64,000 bases of DNA from Amoebophrya sp. A120 (Eukaryota > Sar > Dinophyceae > Syndiniales > Amoebophryaceae): positions 3,306,587 to 3,370,586 of the forward strand of contig CAJINV010000010.1 of the NCBI GenBank assembly GCA_905178155.1, read 5' to 3'. The notes under the pieces were generated by a model that was not told where the DNA came from, did no database searches, and worked only from the letters and a program-made list of their open reading frames with translations. Of this stretch, positions 1-11,599 are shown piece by piece. The position numbers and the translations under genes were made by a program. The stretch's first letter is position 1, and every line of letters begins with the position of its first letter.

Positions 1-225
1 TATTTGTCTGCTGCCCCGAAGTGTCCGTGCCCATGTCCATGTCCAACTGCGGACGCATTAGGATTATGTCGCGGTGGCAGAGTTCTGTTGCCCGGATGGA
101 ATACGCCGCGGTCCAGAGGGGAATGTAGTCGGCATCGGTCGCGTTTCCATAGCCCGCAGGAGGCCAAAAGAAAAACGCGTACGCCTCGTCAGTGCGGCAT
201 CTTCGCGCTGTACGAGTGGGAGCCG
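1..225 (-). CDS. GT8-like glycosyltransferase, 3' exon, runs off the left edge
   Basis: On the minus strand an open stretch reads DEAYAFFFW, then TDADYIPLWTAAYSIRAT, then RDIILMRP, and continues in frame to the first base. This resembles the start of the glycogenin-type GT8 fold, where an 'AY' strand is followed by a 'Y-P-a-SLR' helix and a 'dlVvLv' strand. GT8 enzymes move a sugar from a nucleotide sugar, usually in the secretory pathway. No DXD motif is visible because the rest lies outside the window. The upstream limit is uncertain; a possible acceptor AG lies near 215-220. The stretch is too short for certainty and could be another GT-A fold family. It is probably the continuation of the anchor-encoding 5' exons at 2389-3226, with the GC-rich block between them as intron. 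Confidence 0.4.
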
Positions 226-589
226 GCCCATAGCCTCCTGCAAAAGTGCCGGCTTGCCCCGTGCTATTCTGTTGCGGTGGCGCTGGTGAGCCCTCTAGCA
301 CAGCAACAGGCACGGGACCTTTTCTTGCGTTGCTTCGGCGGTCCAAAATGCGCTGCTGCCGATGCAATGTGTCCGGACCCGCCTGGCAGAGTAATTGGTT
401 AGTTCGAAGAATATTTCGGAAAGAACCGCGCTAATAAAGATTTTTACATATACAAGAAGACGGGTCGCCCGGTTGGGCGACCCTTTCTTGGGCTTGATTC
501 TTTTGTATGCTGATAGCGACTACGCAGCAAAAAAATGCTCATTAGGATTGCTGGGCCGGGCTCCATGCGAAGGGAAGAGGGCGGGGGAG

Positions 590-2215
590 AGATAGTGTGA
601 GAAGCCTTGAGCGTCTCGGTGCTGGTTCGTTCTCTTTATGCCGCGGCGAGGCAGGGTCTCTCGCTGGACAGCGCGGCCTCTCCTGGCCCTTCGTTCCGGG
701 GGAGCAAACATCTGCGACACCAGCTCCGGAAAGCCTGGGCGCGCACGATAACCCTGGCCGCGGCCTTCTGGGGGGCATGCCGCTTTTTGCTTCCGTGCCG
801 TGCGTTGAGTGCCTCCCAAGGAGCCTCCCGGCGGGCCATCGGGGGGCCTTAGAGGCAAACCAATGGGGGGCCGGGGGAACGGGAGGGGTCTCCCTTCGGG
901 GGGGCTCTCGGGGGTGCCTTTTTGCTTCCAAGCCCAGCCGGCTGGCAACGCGTGATCCAGGCTGGCAGGGGGGGCCCAGGCCTTGGGGGGCCCAAGCAGG
1001 GCGGGGGGCCGCAGGCCCGAAGCGGTGCCGCGGGCCCTCTCGGGGTTGGGATCATCTGCGAGACGGACGGGCCAATCCCGCGCGCCAGGGCAGCGCGCGC
1101 GCTGATTTGTCTGTGTGGAGGCCTTCTGCAGGGCCGGGCCAACCTTCCCTTGCTCTTTTGTGCGGCGAATGTGGCTCCGCCTCCGTCCTTGCTGGCTCCG
1201 CCGGTGCGCGGCAACACAAAAGCAAGGGGTCGGGGGCAGGCCAAGAAGGGCCTCGGAGGGAGGCTTCAGGGGCGGCTGGCTTTGCGGGGCCCAACGGGAG
1301 GCCTTCAGGGGGGTCGAAGGGGGGCCTTTTTGCTTCTCGCCCTGCCAACCCGCTTTCTGCTGTGCCTACGGCCGGAAGCAAGGGGGGCGCTTATCTGCCG
1401 CGCGCCCGCCGGGGCTTTTTTTGTGGGCAGACCAACCCCGCACGGGCGGCGCACCCGCGAGTTCGTGGGCCGGCGCCGCGGCCCCCTGCCGGCCCCCCTT
1501 CTGCAGGCCCGGGCCTTCCCTTGCTCGTGTCTGACTCACTGTGCGCGGCAGCGCGGCTGCCTGCGCTCGCTAACTCCGCCGCTTTGCGGCAATACAAAAA
1601 GGGTCGGGGCTTGGCCAAGAGTGAGAGAGGGGCCTCGGCGGGAGGCCTCACTAAGGGGGGGGGCCTTCGGGGGGCCTTGTTGTCTCTCGCCCAAGCCTTT
1701 TTCTGCTGTGCTTGCGGCCGGAAGCAAGGGGCAGGGAGGCTCACTATTATCTGGGCGGCGCGCGCCCGCGGAGGCCTCTTCTTTCTGCCCTTATTGCGCA
1801 GCGGCAGTGGGCCAGCGAGCGGACCTACCCTCCCGCGGCTCTGCCGGTGGCCCCCCCGGGGGTGGGGGCATCTGCGAGACGGGCGGGCGGAGGGAAGGAA
1901 CAACCCTGCAAAGGCTGCGCGCGAATAGTTTAATTATCTGCGCCCGCCGCGGCCTTCAGCAGGCCCGGGCCCCCCCTTGCTTGCTCGTATGGGAGGGCGC
2001 ACGGCATGGCGGCTCCGCTTTTTTTGCCTCGGGGGGGGCTTTTTTTGCCTCAGTGGGTGCGAACGCGAAAAAAAAGGGGGGGGCTAAGAGGGCGGCCTAA
2101 ACCTCTCCTTCGGGCAAAAGGGGGGGCCTCAGGGGGGGCTTTTTTGGCCTCAGGGGGGGCCTAAGGGGGGGCCTTAGGGGTCGAGGGGGGGCCTGAGGGG
2201 AGGCCTGAGGCCCAG
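590..2215. repeat. GC-rich degenerate tandem repeat block
   Basis: This stretch is very GC-rich, with many runs of G such as GGGGGGCCTT and GGGGGGGCC. Longer units recur about every 350-450 bp: a CTTCTGCAGG-CCGGGCC-TTCCCTTGCT motif near 1125 and 1499, with a weaker copy near 1953; a GGCCGGAAGCAAGGGG motif near 1370 and 1715; and ATCTGCGAGACGG near 1052 and 1868. The long open frames here on both strands follow from base composition and show no protein motif. It lies between two likely exons of the leftmost gene, so it is probably intronic satellite-like DNA. Confidence 0.6.
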
Positions 2216-2388
2216 AAAAGCCCTAATAATCATATATTCGTCTTCGTAATTAATTAAGGATAACTCGGAGAAAAGCCGCCTGGGTACTAAGTACACCAAA
2301 AAGAACAGCGCTAAACTCTAGCGGTTCCGCGACAAGCAACAACGCAGCTGTCACTTTTTGATGTTAGGTCTGAGTCTAATCCGTAAAT

Positions 2389-3226
2389 CTAAATTGAAAG
2401 AACAGCTCTCCACACTTCTATAGATAAAGAAGTACCTCCCTTGTTCGGCCGTCGTCGGAGGTTCCTAGCCCTGGCTGGTAAAACCTTTTGGATCGACGGC
2501 GCTGCTTTTTTCCAGCTTCTAGTCCCACTGCTGACCGCTTGTGTTCGTAGCCTGTAAGTGTAACGAGCAAACATGACCGGGTCTGAAAGAGTGCAGACTA
2601 AGTTGCGAAACAGCTTCGTGTTGTTCGCGCCACGGTTCATCACAAAAAATAAATCAAATCTGTCTTGCATGGGCTGCAGAATACATATCTCTTGGCCATA
2701 TTGAGGATTGAGGATTTCTCATGCAGAGTCCATACATAAAGTAGACCTTAAAAGGCCATCGCAGAATCTGATGTGCAAGACCCTTCATTCTCGGCGACGT
2801 GAGATGGCAAACAAGTAGGGGACGGCATAGCAAAGTAGCGGCTCAAACCCAGACATATTTGCAACGGATAGCGACACCCACACCAGAGTAGCTTGAAGCG
2901 CCAAGGATGATTGCTGCTGCAGCCCCAGCCCGCTTGGTGGTAACGCTGAAGGACAAACGAAGATGTTGTTGTGGACCTCCTGATGTTGAGCTGCTTCGTC
3001 CCCGGGGTCGGCCCTTTCGTTCACACCGTCGGCCAGCCGGATCGGGAGCACATTGTGCACTCCGCACCGCCACATCGGCTTGTCGGCTACGCCCGATCAT
3101 GATCTTCGCCAGCGTTCTTATCGAAAAGAAGGACGAGGACGACGTAAAAGTAAAACTAAACCCAATTGCGAAAATGAAGATTGTAACAATACATATAGAT
3201 GATTCTCTGTAAACCAAAACGGGCAA
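2389..3226 (-). CDS. Type II membrane-anchor 5' exons, probably of the leftmost GT8-like gene
   Basis: The first segment (about 3226 to 2864) encodes a short cytoplasmic start, then a hydrophobic stretch containing ICIVTIFIFAIGFSFTF, then a polar, Arg/Ser-rich stem. This is the usual layout of a Golgi type II signal anchor. The frame ends in GVGVAIR and runs into an inverted-repeat element (2567-2863). Beyond the element the frame resumes as YTYRLRTQAV and stays open to the stop at 2389. With the element and one copy of the flanking CGT removed, the two parts join in frame. A motif shared with three other genes lies about 110 bp upstream. Start codon and exon ends are unproven. The link to the exon at 1-225 rests on order and strand only. 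Confidence 0.4.
2567..2863 (-). mobile_element. Introner-like element, family A (copy A5)
   Basis: On the plus strand the ends read GCAAACATGACCGGGTCTG at the left and CCCAGACATATTTGCA at the right. They are inverted copies of the family A terminus TGCAAATATGTCTGGGTCTGG seen at 41674, 44940 and 61046. A CGT triplet lies directly outside both ends. Excising the element with one CGT joins the flanking minus-strand frames (AIR + YTY). The interior carries no open frame of note. Confidence 0.6.
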
Positions 3227-3333
3227 AACGAAATTCGTGCGAGTGAATCAGAAAAACGAGGGCTGCAGCTCTTTGCTACGATCTAGCTAACAACGGCGAA
3301 TAAACAAAGGGCGGGGGTCTTCACTTAGCTATT

Positions 3334-3400
3334 GTCGACTCTGAGTCGTCTTGGGCATTTATTTTGAGCGACATTATAGGGCTTCGTCCTCGTTTCCTGT
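3334..3400 (-). promoter_or_regulatory. Shared upstream motif (copy 1)
   Basis: On the plus strand GTCGACTCTGAG is followed about 40 bp later by CGTCCTCGTTTCCTGT. The same pair, closer together, occurs upstream of three other genes in the window (11859, 19479, 52555). It lies about 110 bp upstream of the first exon of the leftmost gene. Position and recurrence suggest a promoter or 5' leader element; this is inference. Confidence 0.4.
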
Positions 3401-3479
3401 TTGCATCGTTGGAGACTTGTATTTCCCGCAAGTAATCAATGCGATGAATACAAACTGCAGACTCGCTCTCCTCTATCAC

Positions 3480-4215
3480 ATTCTCCAGAAGAGCAAAGAC
3501 ACGAAACGAAGAAAAACAGGGCGATTTTTCGTTTTCTGTATAGCACAGTGCGACTTTTTACTGGTGCAGATTAACATTAAGAGAGGGAAAGGTATAATTT
3601 CTTTTTCGGATAGTATCGGCCGGCAGGGGACAGAGGCCTCGCTGCCGAACCTACGAAGACCCCGTCGGACCACGAGACCGAAATTCAAAACAATCCCGGC
3701 TTGCAGGACGACGATGGAAGTGACGAACGAAACCGATTTCCGCATACGCATCCAGTTTTTTTCCTACCATGGTAAGCACGGCAACGACCGTTTGATGTTT
3801 CGTTCGACAACTTTCTGCTCCACTGCTGTTGCCGTGTGCAACTACTCGGCACTTATTTATTGCGTAAGCGAATCACGACGAGTTTTGTATACCGTAGCGT
3901 GCTACTTTTTACTGGTGTAAAAGATTAATATTAAGGGGCATTTTTCCTTTTTCATCGGATAAGAAAGACTGAGACATGCTGAGGACGACAGGTTGCAGGA
4001 CGACAGGTTGCAGGACGACAGGTTTCCGAAGTACCGAGAAGTGAGGATGACAGGCTACAACACGACATCTGCGAGAGAGGACAGAGACCTCGCTGTTGAA
4101 CCTAGGGGCACGTAGCTGGACGAAACCGAAACAAGTCAAACAAAATCACTGTCTGCAAAATGGGAGTGGCACACAAAAGCGATAGGCTCGCGCACTGCAT
4201 ATACACATCCAGTTT
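3480..4215. repeat. Dispersed repeat R1, two diverged copies in tandem
   Basis: The stretch 3855-4215 matches 62280-62575 over most of its length, including GTACCGAGAAGTGAGGA, GACATCTGCGAGA and CAAACAAAATCACTGTCTGC. A more diverged copy lies at 3480-3765. Inside, at about 3979-4022, a 15-bp unit AGGACGACAGGTTGC is repeated three times. No protein motif is visible. The rest of the spacer between 3401 and 6525 holds the R2 repeat and a GA microsatellite and no gene I can support. Confidence 0.6.
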
Positions 4216-4439
4216 TTTTCTTGCAATTTCCTTAGTACGCCGAGTCATGTTTCGCAAATGAAAACTGTTTTCTTCGCCGCGGACGCACCCGTCTCATTTC
4301 ACACCTTGCGTTCTTCATCACTGCACCCCCATCTCATTTCTTTTCCCTGGCGCATGCGTCGTGTTCGGTGGATATGTTGATCAAGTGTAGGAAACACTTT
4401 TGACGAGATTCGTCAGCCGGTCGATATGTAAATCATGAA

Positions 4440-5600
4440 CGAAAACTTAACTCATAACGAAGTCGACAGAATCCAGAGTAGTTGCACGAGTTCTTGCGGA
4501 ACGATTAGGTTTTGTTGGACGAAGGAACGACAAGAAATAGGATATTTGAACGAAGCAGAAACGGAATCGATATGAATTAAATTCATATGATAAAAAATAG
4601 TGCTAATTAATTGCGCAGGAACTGATTGATGTAATCCATCAAGACCGAATGATGTTCGAAAGTGACTTCTTGGACAAGAGCACAAGAGACTAACATATAG
4701 GACTGGTCCTCTACGGTAACAGAACAACAAATCACCAGCACCTCCCTCGTGGTCATCCGTTCAGAAATTAAAACAGAGAACCCGCTGCTGGCGCACGAAG
4801 AAAAAAGCAACAGCATGCAGCTCCCGTACATGCTGTACTTCTGCTAGCGTTTATTTTTTTCGTAAAGTAGTTGTTTTTCATCGGGGGTGGAGCTTGCAAT
4901 TGCATATGTTTATTTCATCTGAAGAGAAGTAGCTTGCTGCAACAGAAAACTACGGGGTCCGCAAATTTCGAACGGCCGCTAGAGTTCCAGCTCATGACTT
5001 CGGGCTCTTGTGCCTCGCCCGGCGTGGCGGAAATTATTATCAAGCCCATGCCTGGTTAGGCACGGCATAGCTTCGCTCTTTGCTTTCATACCCCGCTACA
5101 TGAAGTGGACCTAACGTACGCACAAGCCTGTGGCTGATTTGTAGAGTTCTCTACTACCTCCTCCAGCCGTGTTCGCTCGAGCTTGTTTTATGTTGCAACA
5201 GCCACCTGCGTTCTTGGCAAGGAGTTACAGATACAGTAGTGAAACAGGGATAACGATAAAGCCAAATGAGTGGGGCTGATAGTAAAAACTGGGGCACAGC
5301 TGTACAACTATTAAAATAAATTTCTTCTTGTGATATCCGATATAACATTTTCTAAGTAAATTTTTCTTTGGTTTGGTATTAGAATCTGGCCATCGCTTCG
5401 AAAAAGTTTAAATTTTTGTCTGAAAGAACATACGAAAAGTTTGCGTGTTGTCTCTTGCACCCTTTGCACTTGAGGCCTTCCCGTCTGCCTGCTTGCAGCC
5501 TGCGGGAGTAGCAGAAGTAGCCAACACCAAACTGATGCTGTACCCCTAACTGCTCCGAAAGGAGCCACAGGCAGAGCGAAAGGGGCACGAGGACGGACCG
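4440..5600. repeat. Dispersed repeat R2 (copy 1)
   Basis: This block aligns with 12300-12420 plus 13290-14360, and its right part with 59225-59830. Shared landmarks are GCACGAGTTCTTG, CATCAAGACCGAATGAT, GTGACTTCTTGGACAAGAG, CAACAGAAAACTACGG and a GAGCCACAGGCAGAGCG-like segment. A shorter relative lies at about 6070-6400. It carries no recognisable coding region. Each copy lies in a spacer between glycosylation genes. Confidence 0.65.
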
Positions 5601-5715
5601 AGGCAAATACTTCAAGGAAAAATAGAGAAATGCCTGACAGGCTGAGATCCCTTCTTCAAGGAAAAATAGGGACATGCTGAGTTCTCTGTGATTAAACACC
5701 AGAAGAGGGCGACGT

Positions 5716-5719
<4 letters not shown>

Positions 5720-5789
<70 letters not shown>

Positions 5790-5802
5790 GAGAGAGAGAG
5801 AG
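5720..5802. repeat. (GA)n microsatellite
   Basis: About 83 bp of almost pure GA dinucleotide, broken once by GGG near 5778. The Leu-Ser repeat ORF across it is an artefact of the microsatellite. Confidence 0.95.
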
Positions 5803-6525
5803 CAAGGGCTGTGGGAATGCTGCTACAGGAAAAAAGCATCTACGCTCCATGAATATAGTGACGATGCGAAGGGAGCAACTGCAGTGCGTAAGAGTGTTGA
5901 TAAAGAAATAGGGTCAGGAGAGTGAAGCTGATTGGAAAAAACTGACGCACAAATATACGCATTTTTTTTTTTTCATTTGGGCACTTCGTTTTTTTTTTGT
6001 TATTTGCTTTTTTTGTAGTTTGTTATTGCTACTGGGACCCATTATTTGCGTCGAACTAGTGTGAGAGTTTGGATTTGCTTTCAGAAAAATGCGAAAAGTT
6101 TGAGCGTTCCCTCCTCTTGCAACATCCTTTGAGGGCTTCTTGTCTAACTACGATTTTAGGGCGGGCGAGAGCATTAAATTGGTGCTTTACTAGTAACCGC
6201 TCCCCGGTGCCTGCTTGCGTTTTATATTTTTTCCTGAAAGAAGTAGTAAGTGGTTTTTCGGAGGTAACAAGGCACTGAACTGTTCATTTCGCGGAAAGTA
6301 GCTTGCGCCAACAGCAGGTTGCGGGGTCTGCACATCTCCACCCGCTAGGGCTGCAGGCCATCGCCCCGAGCCCTTCTGCTTTGCCTTAAGTGGATGAAAA
6401 GCAAATGGCACGAGCTACTTTCTACGAATGCAGCCATGGCACCTGTAGTGGCCGCACCCAACAAAAGAAATTGAATGTACATCGTAGCTAACCTGGCCGT
6501 GTACTACTGGCACGCAGCCCAACCG

Positions 6526-9522
6526 CTATCGCGGCGAAAGAAATGCCTCTCCCCCGTTTGCCGTTCCTGAGCCGCCCGGCGCTGTTTCAGTGCAGTCACT
6601 CCTTGCATCGGTCGCCGGGCTGCATTGGCTGCACATGCCTTGGCAGTGGCGGTTGCAAACTTCGCAGGACATGGCGAGAGAAAAATCTTGGCAATTTTTC
6701 TTCATGTCCCTGGCGTAACTTCTCCCGCGCACGCCGCCCGCCGGGTCGAGCGAGCCGCCAATATCGAGCGCGACGTCTTTCCTCTGTAAGCACGCCGGGC
6801 TTTCCGCAAACGCTTCGGCCGCAATGATTTTCATGAAAGATCCGCCGGCAAACAGGAAAATAACGGTTTCACTCGGAAACCGCTCACACTGCTCCGCCAT
6901 GGCTTTCTTCAGGCGCTTCTTCGTGGGGCCATCGCAGGCGCCGCTCTCTTCGGGGCGTGGTGCCTCGAGAAACGCCACCCGTGTTGGGAAGAATCGGCAG
7001 GACACGGCACTCAAATGCGGCGGCCCAATGAGGACAAGGGGGCGCCGCGCCTGCTCCACCATTTTCCGCACGACTTCGTAGCCAGGGAAGCCTCTCTATC
7101 CTACACAAAAATTGCTGCACACCCATACCAGCAAAAGCAGCAATTAATTATGCTTTGCGGATTTTATTTTTCCTGCCTGCCACACGATCTCAGCGGCCGG
7201 CCACAGACCGTTCGCGCTACCGCAGTAGCTTCTAGACCACGTCGCCACACTCTGCACGAAAGAAAGCGGCCATGCTTGTAGCCCCCACCCCAAATTCATT
7301 CCATTTCTGTGCCGCCAATTTAAGTAGCCACGCGCGCCTGGGTCTTTGGGTCTACAAACCACACAGGCAAGATAGGTCGGCGCCCCCCCCAAAGTGCCTG
7401 ACGGCCCGGCCCTGTAGATAGTCATCGAAAGGCACGACCCCGGGTTTTTGCACTTCGGAACACCGTGAAAGGCGGGCGGCCCCTTTTTGCTTTGCAGGCC
7501 GCAGAACTGAATCGCGCGAGCTTGCTTCTGCCACATTTTTTTGCCATCGGCCTCCGAGGTGTTCGGGGGTTCTGCTGGTTTTTCTTTTTTTTCAGGTTCT
7601 GAAAGGTTTTTCGCCTTTTCGATAAAAAGCCTGCAGGGGGTCCAAACTCAAAAGCTAGCTGCTCTGGGCCTTCACAGGGTCCCCAAAGGCCTCTGCAGGA
7701 AGCGCGCTATTTTTGACGACAGCCCGAACCTTCGAAAGGGTGGCAAAAATGGAAACTGCAGCTGAGGAAGACCCTCAGAAGGCTCGGAAATCATCCAAAT
7801 GCTTCTTTTCTAGAAACGGGCGGCGTTTGCATGCGAAACATAAAAAAACAAAGGCTCCCACCCTCAGAAGGCCCTCGCCCTGCTTCCTTTGCTTGCGTCC
7901 TTCTAAAGGTGGGCCTTTCGAAAAGCCTCTGGGGGCCGGACCATTCTTGCTGTTTTACTTCCCGGGCGAGTGTTCCCTCGTCGGCGCGCTTCAAAAAGTC
8001 GCGCGGTTTGAAAATTCGCAGAGCAGTGTCTGCCATGCCTTGTCCGCCCTGTAACTGTATGGTCCCCGGCTATGAAGATAAAGCATTCGAAAGCCATTCG
8101 GCCTCGCCCTTTTTCCGTTTAACACAACTTGCGAGGGCCCGCTGGGTCGGTGGCCAGCAAGGATCACGGCCCGCCTCTGAAGCAGGCGGTGGGGGGGGTG
8201 CTGCGGCAGCAAGATAGACAGAAGCGCCCCGCGCCCGGCATGCCCACGCCTGGCCGAGTCTGCCAGCCGGGGCGAAACCGCGGCCCGCGCGCGCGCGCCC
8301 TGGGGGGCAGTCCGCTGCGCGAGCCCCAACTTCGCTGCAGCAAGGAAGGGGCGCTGCCACGCGGCGCTAGCCCCTTTGCCGCGTGTGCCCCCCTCTCCGA
8401 AGAGGCGCAGCCGGCGGAGCAGATGGCCTGCGCCAGCCTGGTTGGCTTCGGGCGCAATGCTGGGCCGCAACGCCGCGCAAGAAGGCGGCCAGAGTTCATG
8501 CCACAGTCTATCCGCGCCGGCGATTTTGGAGCTGGGGGCCCCTACGCTGGCAGCCGCCACCCTCCTCGCGCTCGCACTTGCCCTTGCGCGGGCACTTTCT
8601 TGCACGCCACTTCGCAGGGGAAACACCCACCGCGCTTGCTCCGTGCCGCAATCGCGCGGGGCTATAAATAATGGCTGCAGGTTCCCGGAGCGGGTGTGCG
8701 TTTTTGTGTGATACTTCCTCGTCTGCGGGGAGGTGCTGGTCTTCACCTCCTGGGGGCACCATGTAGAAACCCCAGGGGGACCAATGGCCGCTGGCGCGTG
8801 CACCTTCTGCTGTGTGGCGCCATGCGGGGTCTGCCAACATTTCCGAGGCAAAAGCTTCCATACGATCGTGCAGCCCTTGGTGATCCGGAAAAGCCGGGTC
8901 GTTATCCAGCCAATGGGGCCCCACGGTTCGGAGCAGGAAGGGCCACGAACTGCGAAGAACGCGAGACACCTGCTCCGCCAGGCACAGATTCATTCCCATC
9001 CCGTCCATCGTTGTGTTCGAGTCCTTGCGCACACGAGTCCAATTGGGTAAATGGTTTGGCCATAGGAGTTCGATGTCAATGTCGCCGAGCCGGAAATTCA
9101 CAAACCCATTCGGGACCACCCGCACACCCGGGTCCATGAAGTTGTCCCAATACTTTTCCAAAGTGCGAAAAAACTCAGGTTTCGGCGTAGCGAGCTTTAG
9201 AAACGACGGGGGAAGCTCGGGGAACATGCTCCCCGTCCAAACCGACAACGCGTGACAGACATGGGAAACACACAGAAACGACGTGGAGTTGGTCGCGACA
9301 CCGGCTTGCCGACCATCCTGTCTCTGCTCCTCTGCCTCGGCCTCTTCCCGTTTTTTCTTAAACCCGTTCGTAATCTGCGGTTCCTTCGAGCCAGTGACGG
9401 CTGAAAGTTTCTGAAAAAAAGCGGATCCACCAGGTGGGCCAGAGTTGAGCTGCGCATCGCCAGCAGCGCATGCCCTGATTTGATCGGGCGTGAAAGAACT
9501 GACACTTAGCACTTTTATGCTA
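6526..9522 (-). CDS. GT-D type glycosyltransferase domain (C-terminal half of a probable GT31::GT-D protein)
   Basis: Two segments match the two halves of GT-D enzymes (SP_1767/DUF1792 type). The first, about 9522 to 8725, holds NGFVNFRLGDIDIELLWP, like the family's F-x-R-x-GDGE motif, and ends near a donor-like GAA|GTATCA. The second, about 7090 to 6526, holds RRPLVLIGPPHLSAV and later VALDIGGSLDPAGG, like the family's 'vLvGp' and 'DIGSALDP' motifs, and ends in a stop. A GC-rich block of about 1.6 kb lies between them as the likely intron. The reading frame enters from the GT31 domain to the right once the element at 9523-9787 is removed. If that join is wrong, this is a separate gene with a start near 9581. 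GT-D enzymes transfer glucose or similar sugars in bacteria; the substrate here is unknown. Confidence 0.45.
7100..8720. other. GC-rich block, likely intron of the GT31::GT-D gene
   Basis: Long frames are open on both strands here but carry no recognisable motif and are rich in Arg, Ala and Pro. The flanks hold a donor-like site (minus strand, near 8722) and the start of the second GT-D segment (near 7090). I see no gene of its own. Confidence 0.45.
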
Positions 9523-9787
9523 TGCAAACATCCCTGGGTCTGGGCAGTTGTATGTATTGCTAGCCTGCGAAATAAGCGCACTGCAATGTAGACCCCAGTA
9601 CGACAGGTTGTCGCGCTGCGATGTGCTGCCTATTTCGCACGCCGAGCTGCGTTTTCGTTTTTGCATGACCAGGTCGAGGCGTTCTTCGCGAACATGAGTA
9701 CGCAGTACAGAGCCAAAGGCAGCATCTCATGGCATTCAGGCATAGCGAGCCTATCAATCTTCCAGACTAAGAACCGTTCGCATTGCA
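9523..9787 (-). mobile_element. Introner-like element, family A (copy A4)
   Basis: The plus-strand left end TGCAAACATCCCTGGGTCTGG is a clear family A terminus. The right end (CTTCCAGACTAAG then CGCATTGCA, to 9787) is a diverged inverted copy. The length, about 265 bp, matches the other copies (244-297 bp). A TA dinucleotide flanks both ends; removing the element and one TA joins the GT31 frame to the GT-D frame (SPDG + SIKVLSV). The apparent C-terminal residues of the GT31 ORF past this point (VWKIDRL and on) look like read-through into the element. Confidence 0.5.
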
Positions 9788-11588
9788 TACCGTCGGGACT
9801 GGTGCAATTTCCATCTTTGCGAAACCGCTCCCCTCCGTCATTCCCATTGATAAAGCGGACGCCTGGAATCTTCCCTTCTGCCGCATAGATGCCCCAACGA
9901 TAGTCTCCCGCCGAATAAGGGAACAGTTCGGCGCCGTGGTCCGCAACGTATTTTACAAAATTCCAAGAAAAAGCCACTCCTTGTGCACCGCCGGCAAAAG
10001 TTGGGTAAGTGTCGTGAGGGTAATTTAGCTCGGGATGTTTGTCTTCCTGCGGGTTCTTTTGCGCTTTCGCTCCTTCGGCAAGACTTCCAATGATTAGCTT
10101 GTCTTGCCGAGGATCCAAGCCGACCGTAGGTACTTGCTCACTTGGGCTCGGAAAGAGAAATCGATGCAACATGGAAGGCCTCGCGTAAGAATCGTCACCG
10201 ATCCCCATAAGCCACTTCAGACCGGACGAAAACTCCTGCGACGCTACCCACTGGAAAGCCGCTTTCCATTTCTCCGTCGCGTTGAAATACACATCCACGA
10301 CCGGCAACAGCACCACGTCGCCGAAGGTCCTTGCTTCTTCTTGGAGTGCTTCCGTCAGTTGCCGCTCTTTCTTCTTTTGCTCCGCAAAGGCCGCCCCTCC
10401 AATGTTGCTGGCACGATCGTCGTCCAGCGTGCAGTTCGCGCCAGGAGCCTTGACGCCCTGCACCACTCGGGCGGCAACAGGAATTTCACAGCCCTGTTCG
10501 CCCACCGTGAAATAGGATGCCCAAGGACTAGCACTTGTGACGGCAAGTTTTTTGCCTGTCATCGGGCGTGTTGGCTTCAACCACGTCTCGCGAATCGCTT
10601 GTCTTGCAGCTGCATGTTCTCGCGCAGAGTGAACGAGAACGAGCATTTCCGCCGATCCGTCCACGGTCGGGGCGGCAAGAGAAGACTCTGCTTCGTGTCC
10701 CCGCTTTGGTGGTGTTCCATTTCCTGTGCAAAAACGTGCCCACCCTATGCGACTCCCGCTAGACAATCACATGCTTATCCTTATTCTGAAATCCAAACTG
10801 CTCGAATTCCGCATGAAAAGTTCGGACACAAGGGCGCGGCTCTGCTTTGCTATCAAAGCCGCAGCACGAATCCATCATCTGGCCCCGATTACGCTATATC
10901 ACAACATAACAACTTTCTTCCGAATACAACAAGAGCGTGCCTCTTGCCCTGAGGCGCTTGCAGGTACCCCTGGATTTGCTGCACGTGCAATTATATCCGC
11001 GCGAGTAGCCCGGGGTTGGTACGTCTATGAACAGGATACTCCACGACCACTGCCAATGCTCGCCAGCTGTAGGGTTTTGCTGCGTGTGCGTCCGGTGACC
11101 TGCATAAACGAGAGTTGCGTATTCAAAGTAGCCCTTGCATTCAGTACACTAGATGAAAAAAACAGCTGATGTACATGTTGCGAAAAAAAACCCTTCAGGC
11201 AGGCTTCTCTTCTTCATCGAAAAGCGAAAACACATACGGACTCTGCACTTACGTTTTTTTTGTCGCCGTTGTAGGATGCTTTCGGACGGTCAAATTTTCT
11301 CGATTGGCGGCCCGCATGTGTTTTTGCTTTAACTTGTTCGGGCCGACTTTTTCGCAACCCCGCCACACCCACAAAGAAAGAGGTCTCGACCCCAAGTAGA
11401 AGGACGGCTGCTGCGGACCGCGTGGTCGAAGAAGAATTCTTGCCACGAAAGCTGCTAGCACAAGCGGATCCGGCGCTGCTCTGCCCCTGACAATACTCTC
11501 GCTCGAGATTTCGACTCAGGGCCCCGCAGGATGCTATCCCCCCGAACTTGACACCGCAGACTCCGACTCGTCGGCTAGAACCGATCAT
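9788..11588 (-). CDS. GT31 (beta-1,3-galactosyltransferase family) domain protein
   Basis: The catalytic segment (about 10755 to 9788) shows the GT31 order: LVLVHSAREH with AARQAIRETWL (family R-x-x-IR-x-TW); DVYFNATEKWKAAFQW (family D-x-Y-x-NLT-x-K); WLMGIGDDSYARP in the place of the DDD metal site, keeping two Asp; and YPTFAGGAQGVAFS (family 'Y-P-x-Y-x-G-G-Y'). GT31 enzymes add beta-1,3-linked Gal, GlcNAc or GalNAc in the Golgi. Farther upstream (11588 to about 11253) an open segment starting MIGSSRRV ends at a GTAAGT donor. A close relative of that segment precedes the GT25-like gene. I could not fit its phase cleanly to an acceptor near 10760, so the 5' part may be leader rather than coding. 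The frame probably continues into the GT-D segment downstream. Confidence 0.6.
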
Positions 11589-11599
11589 GTTGACTAGGT

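Noticed and set aside
597-2100. Long plus-strand frames (up to 443 codons) that look like a gene
   Set aside because: The region is GC-rich and repetitive, frames are open in several phases and both strands, and the residues are mostly Gly, Ala, Arg and Pro with no motif.
3979-4022. Three 15-bp direct repeats that could suggest a CRISPR-like array
   Set aside because: The units are directly adjacent without spacers, few in number and inside a dispersed repeat of a eukaryotic genome.
7991-8851. 286-codon minus-strand frame
   Set aside because: It overlaps the better supported GT-D exon in another frame and extends into GC-rich DNA without motifs.
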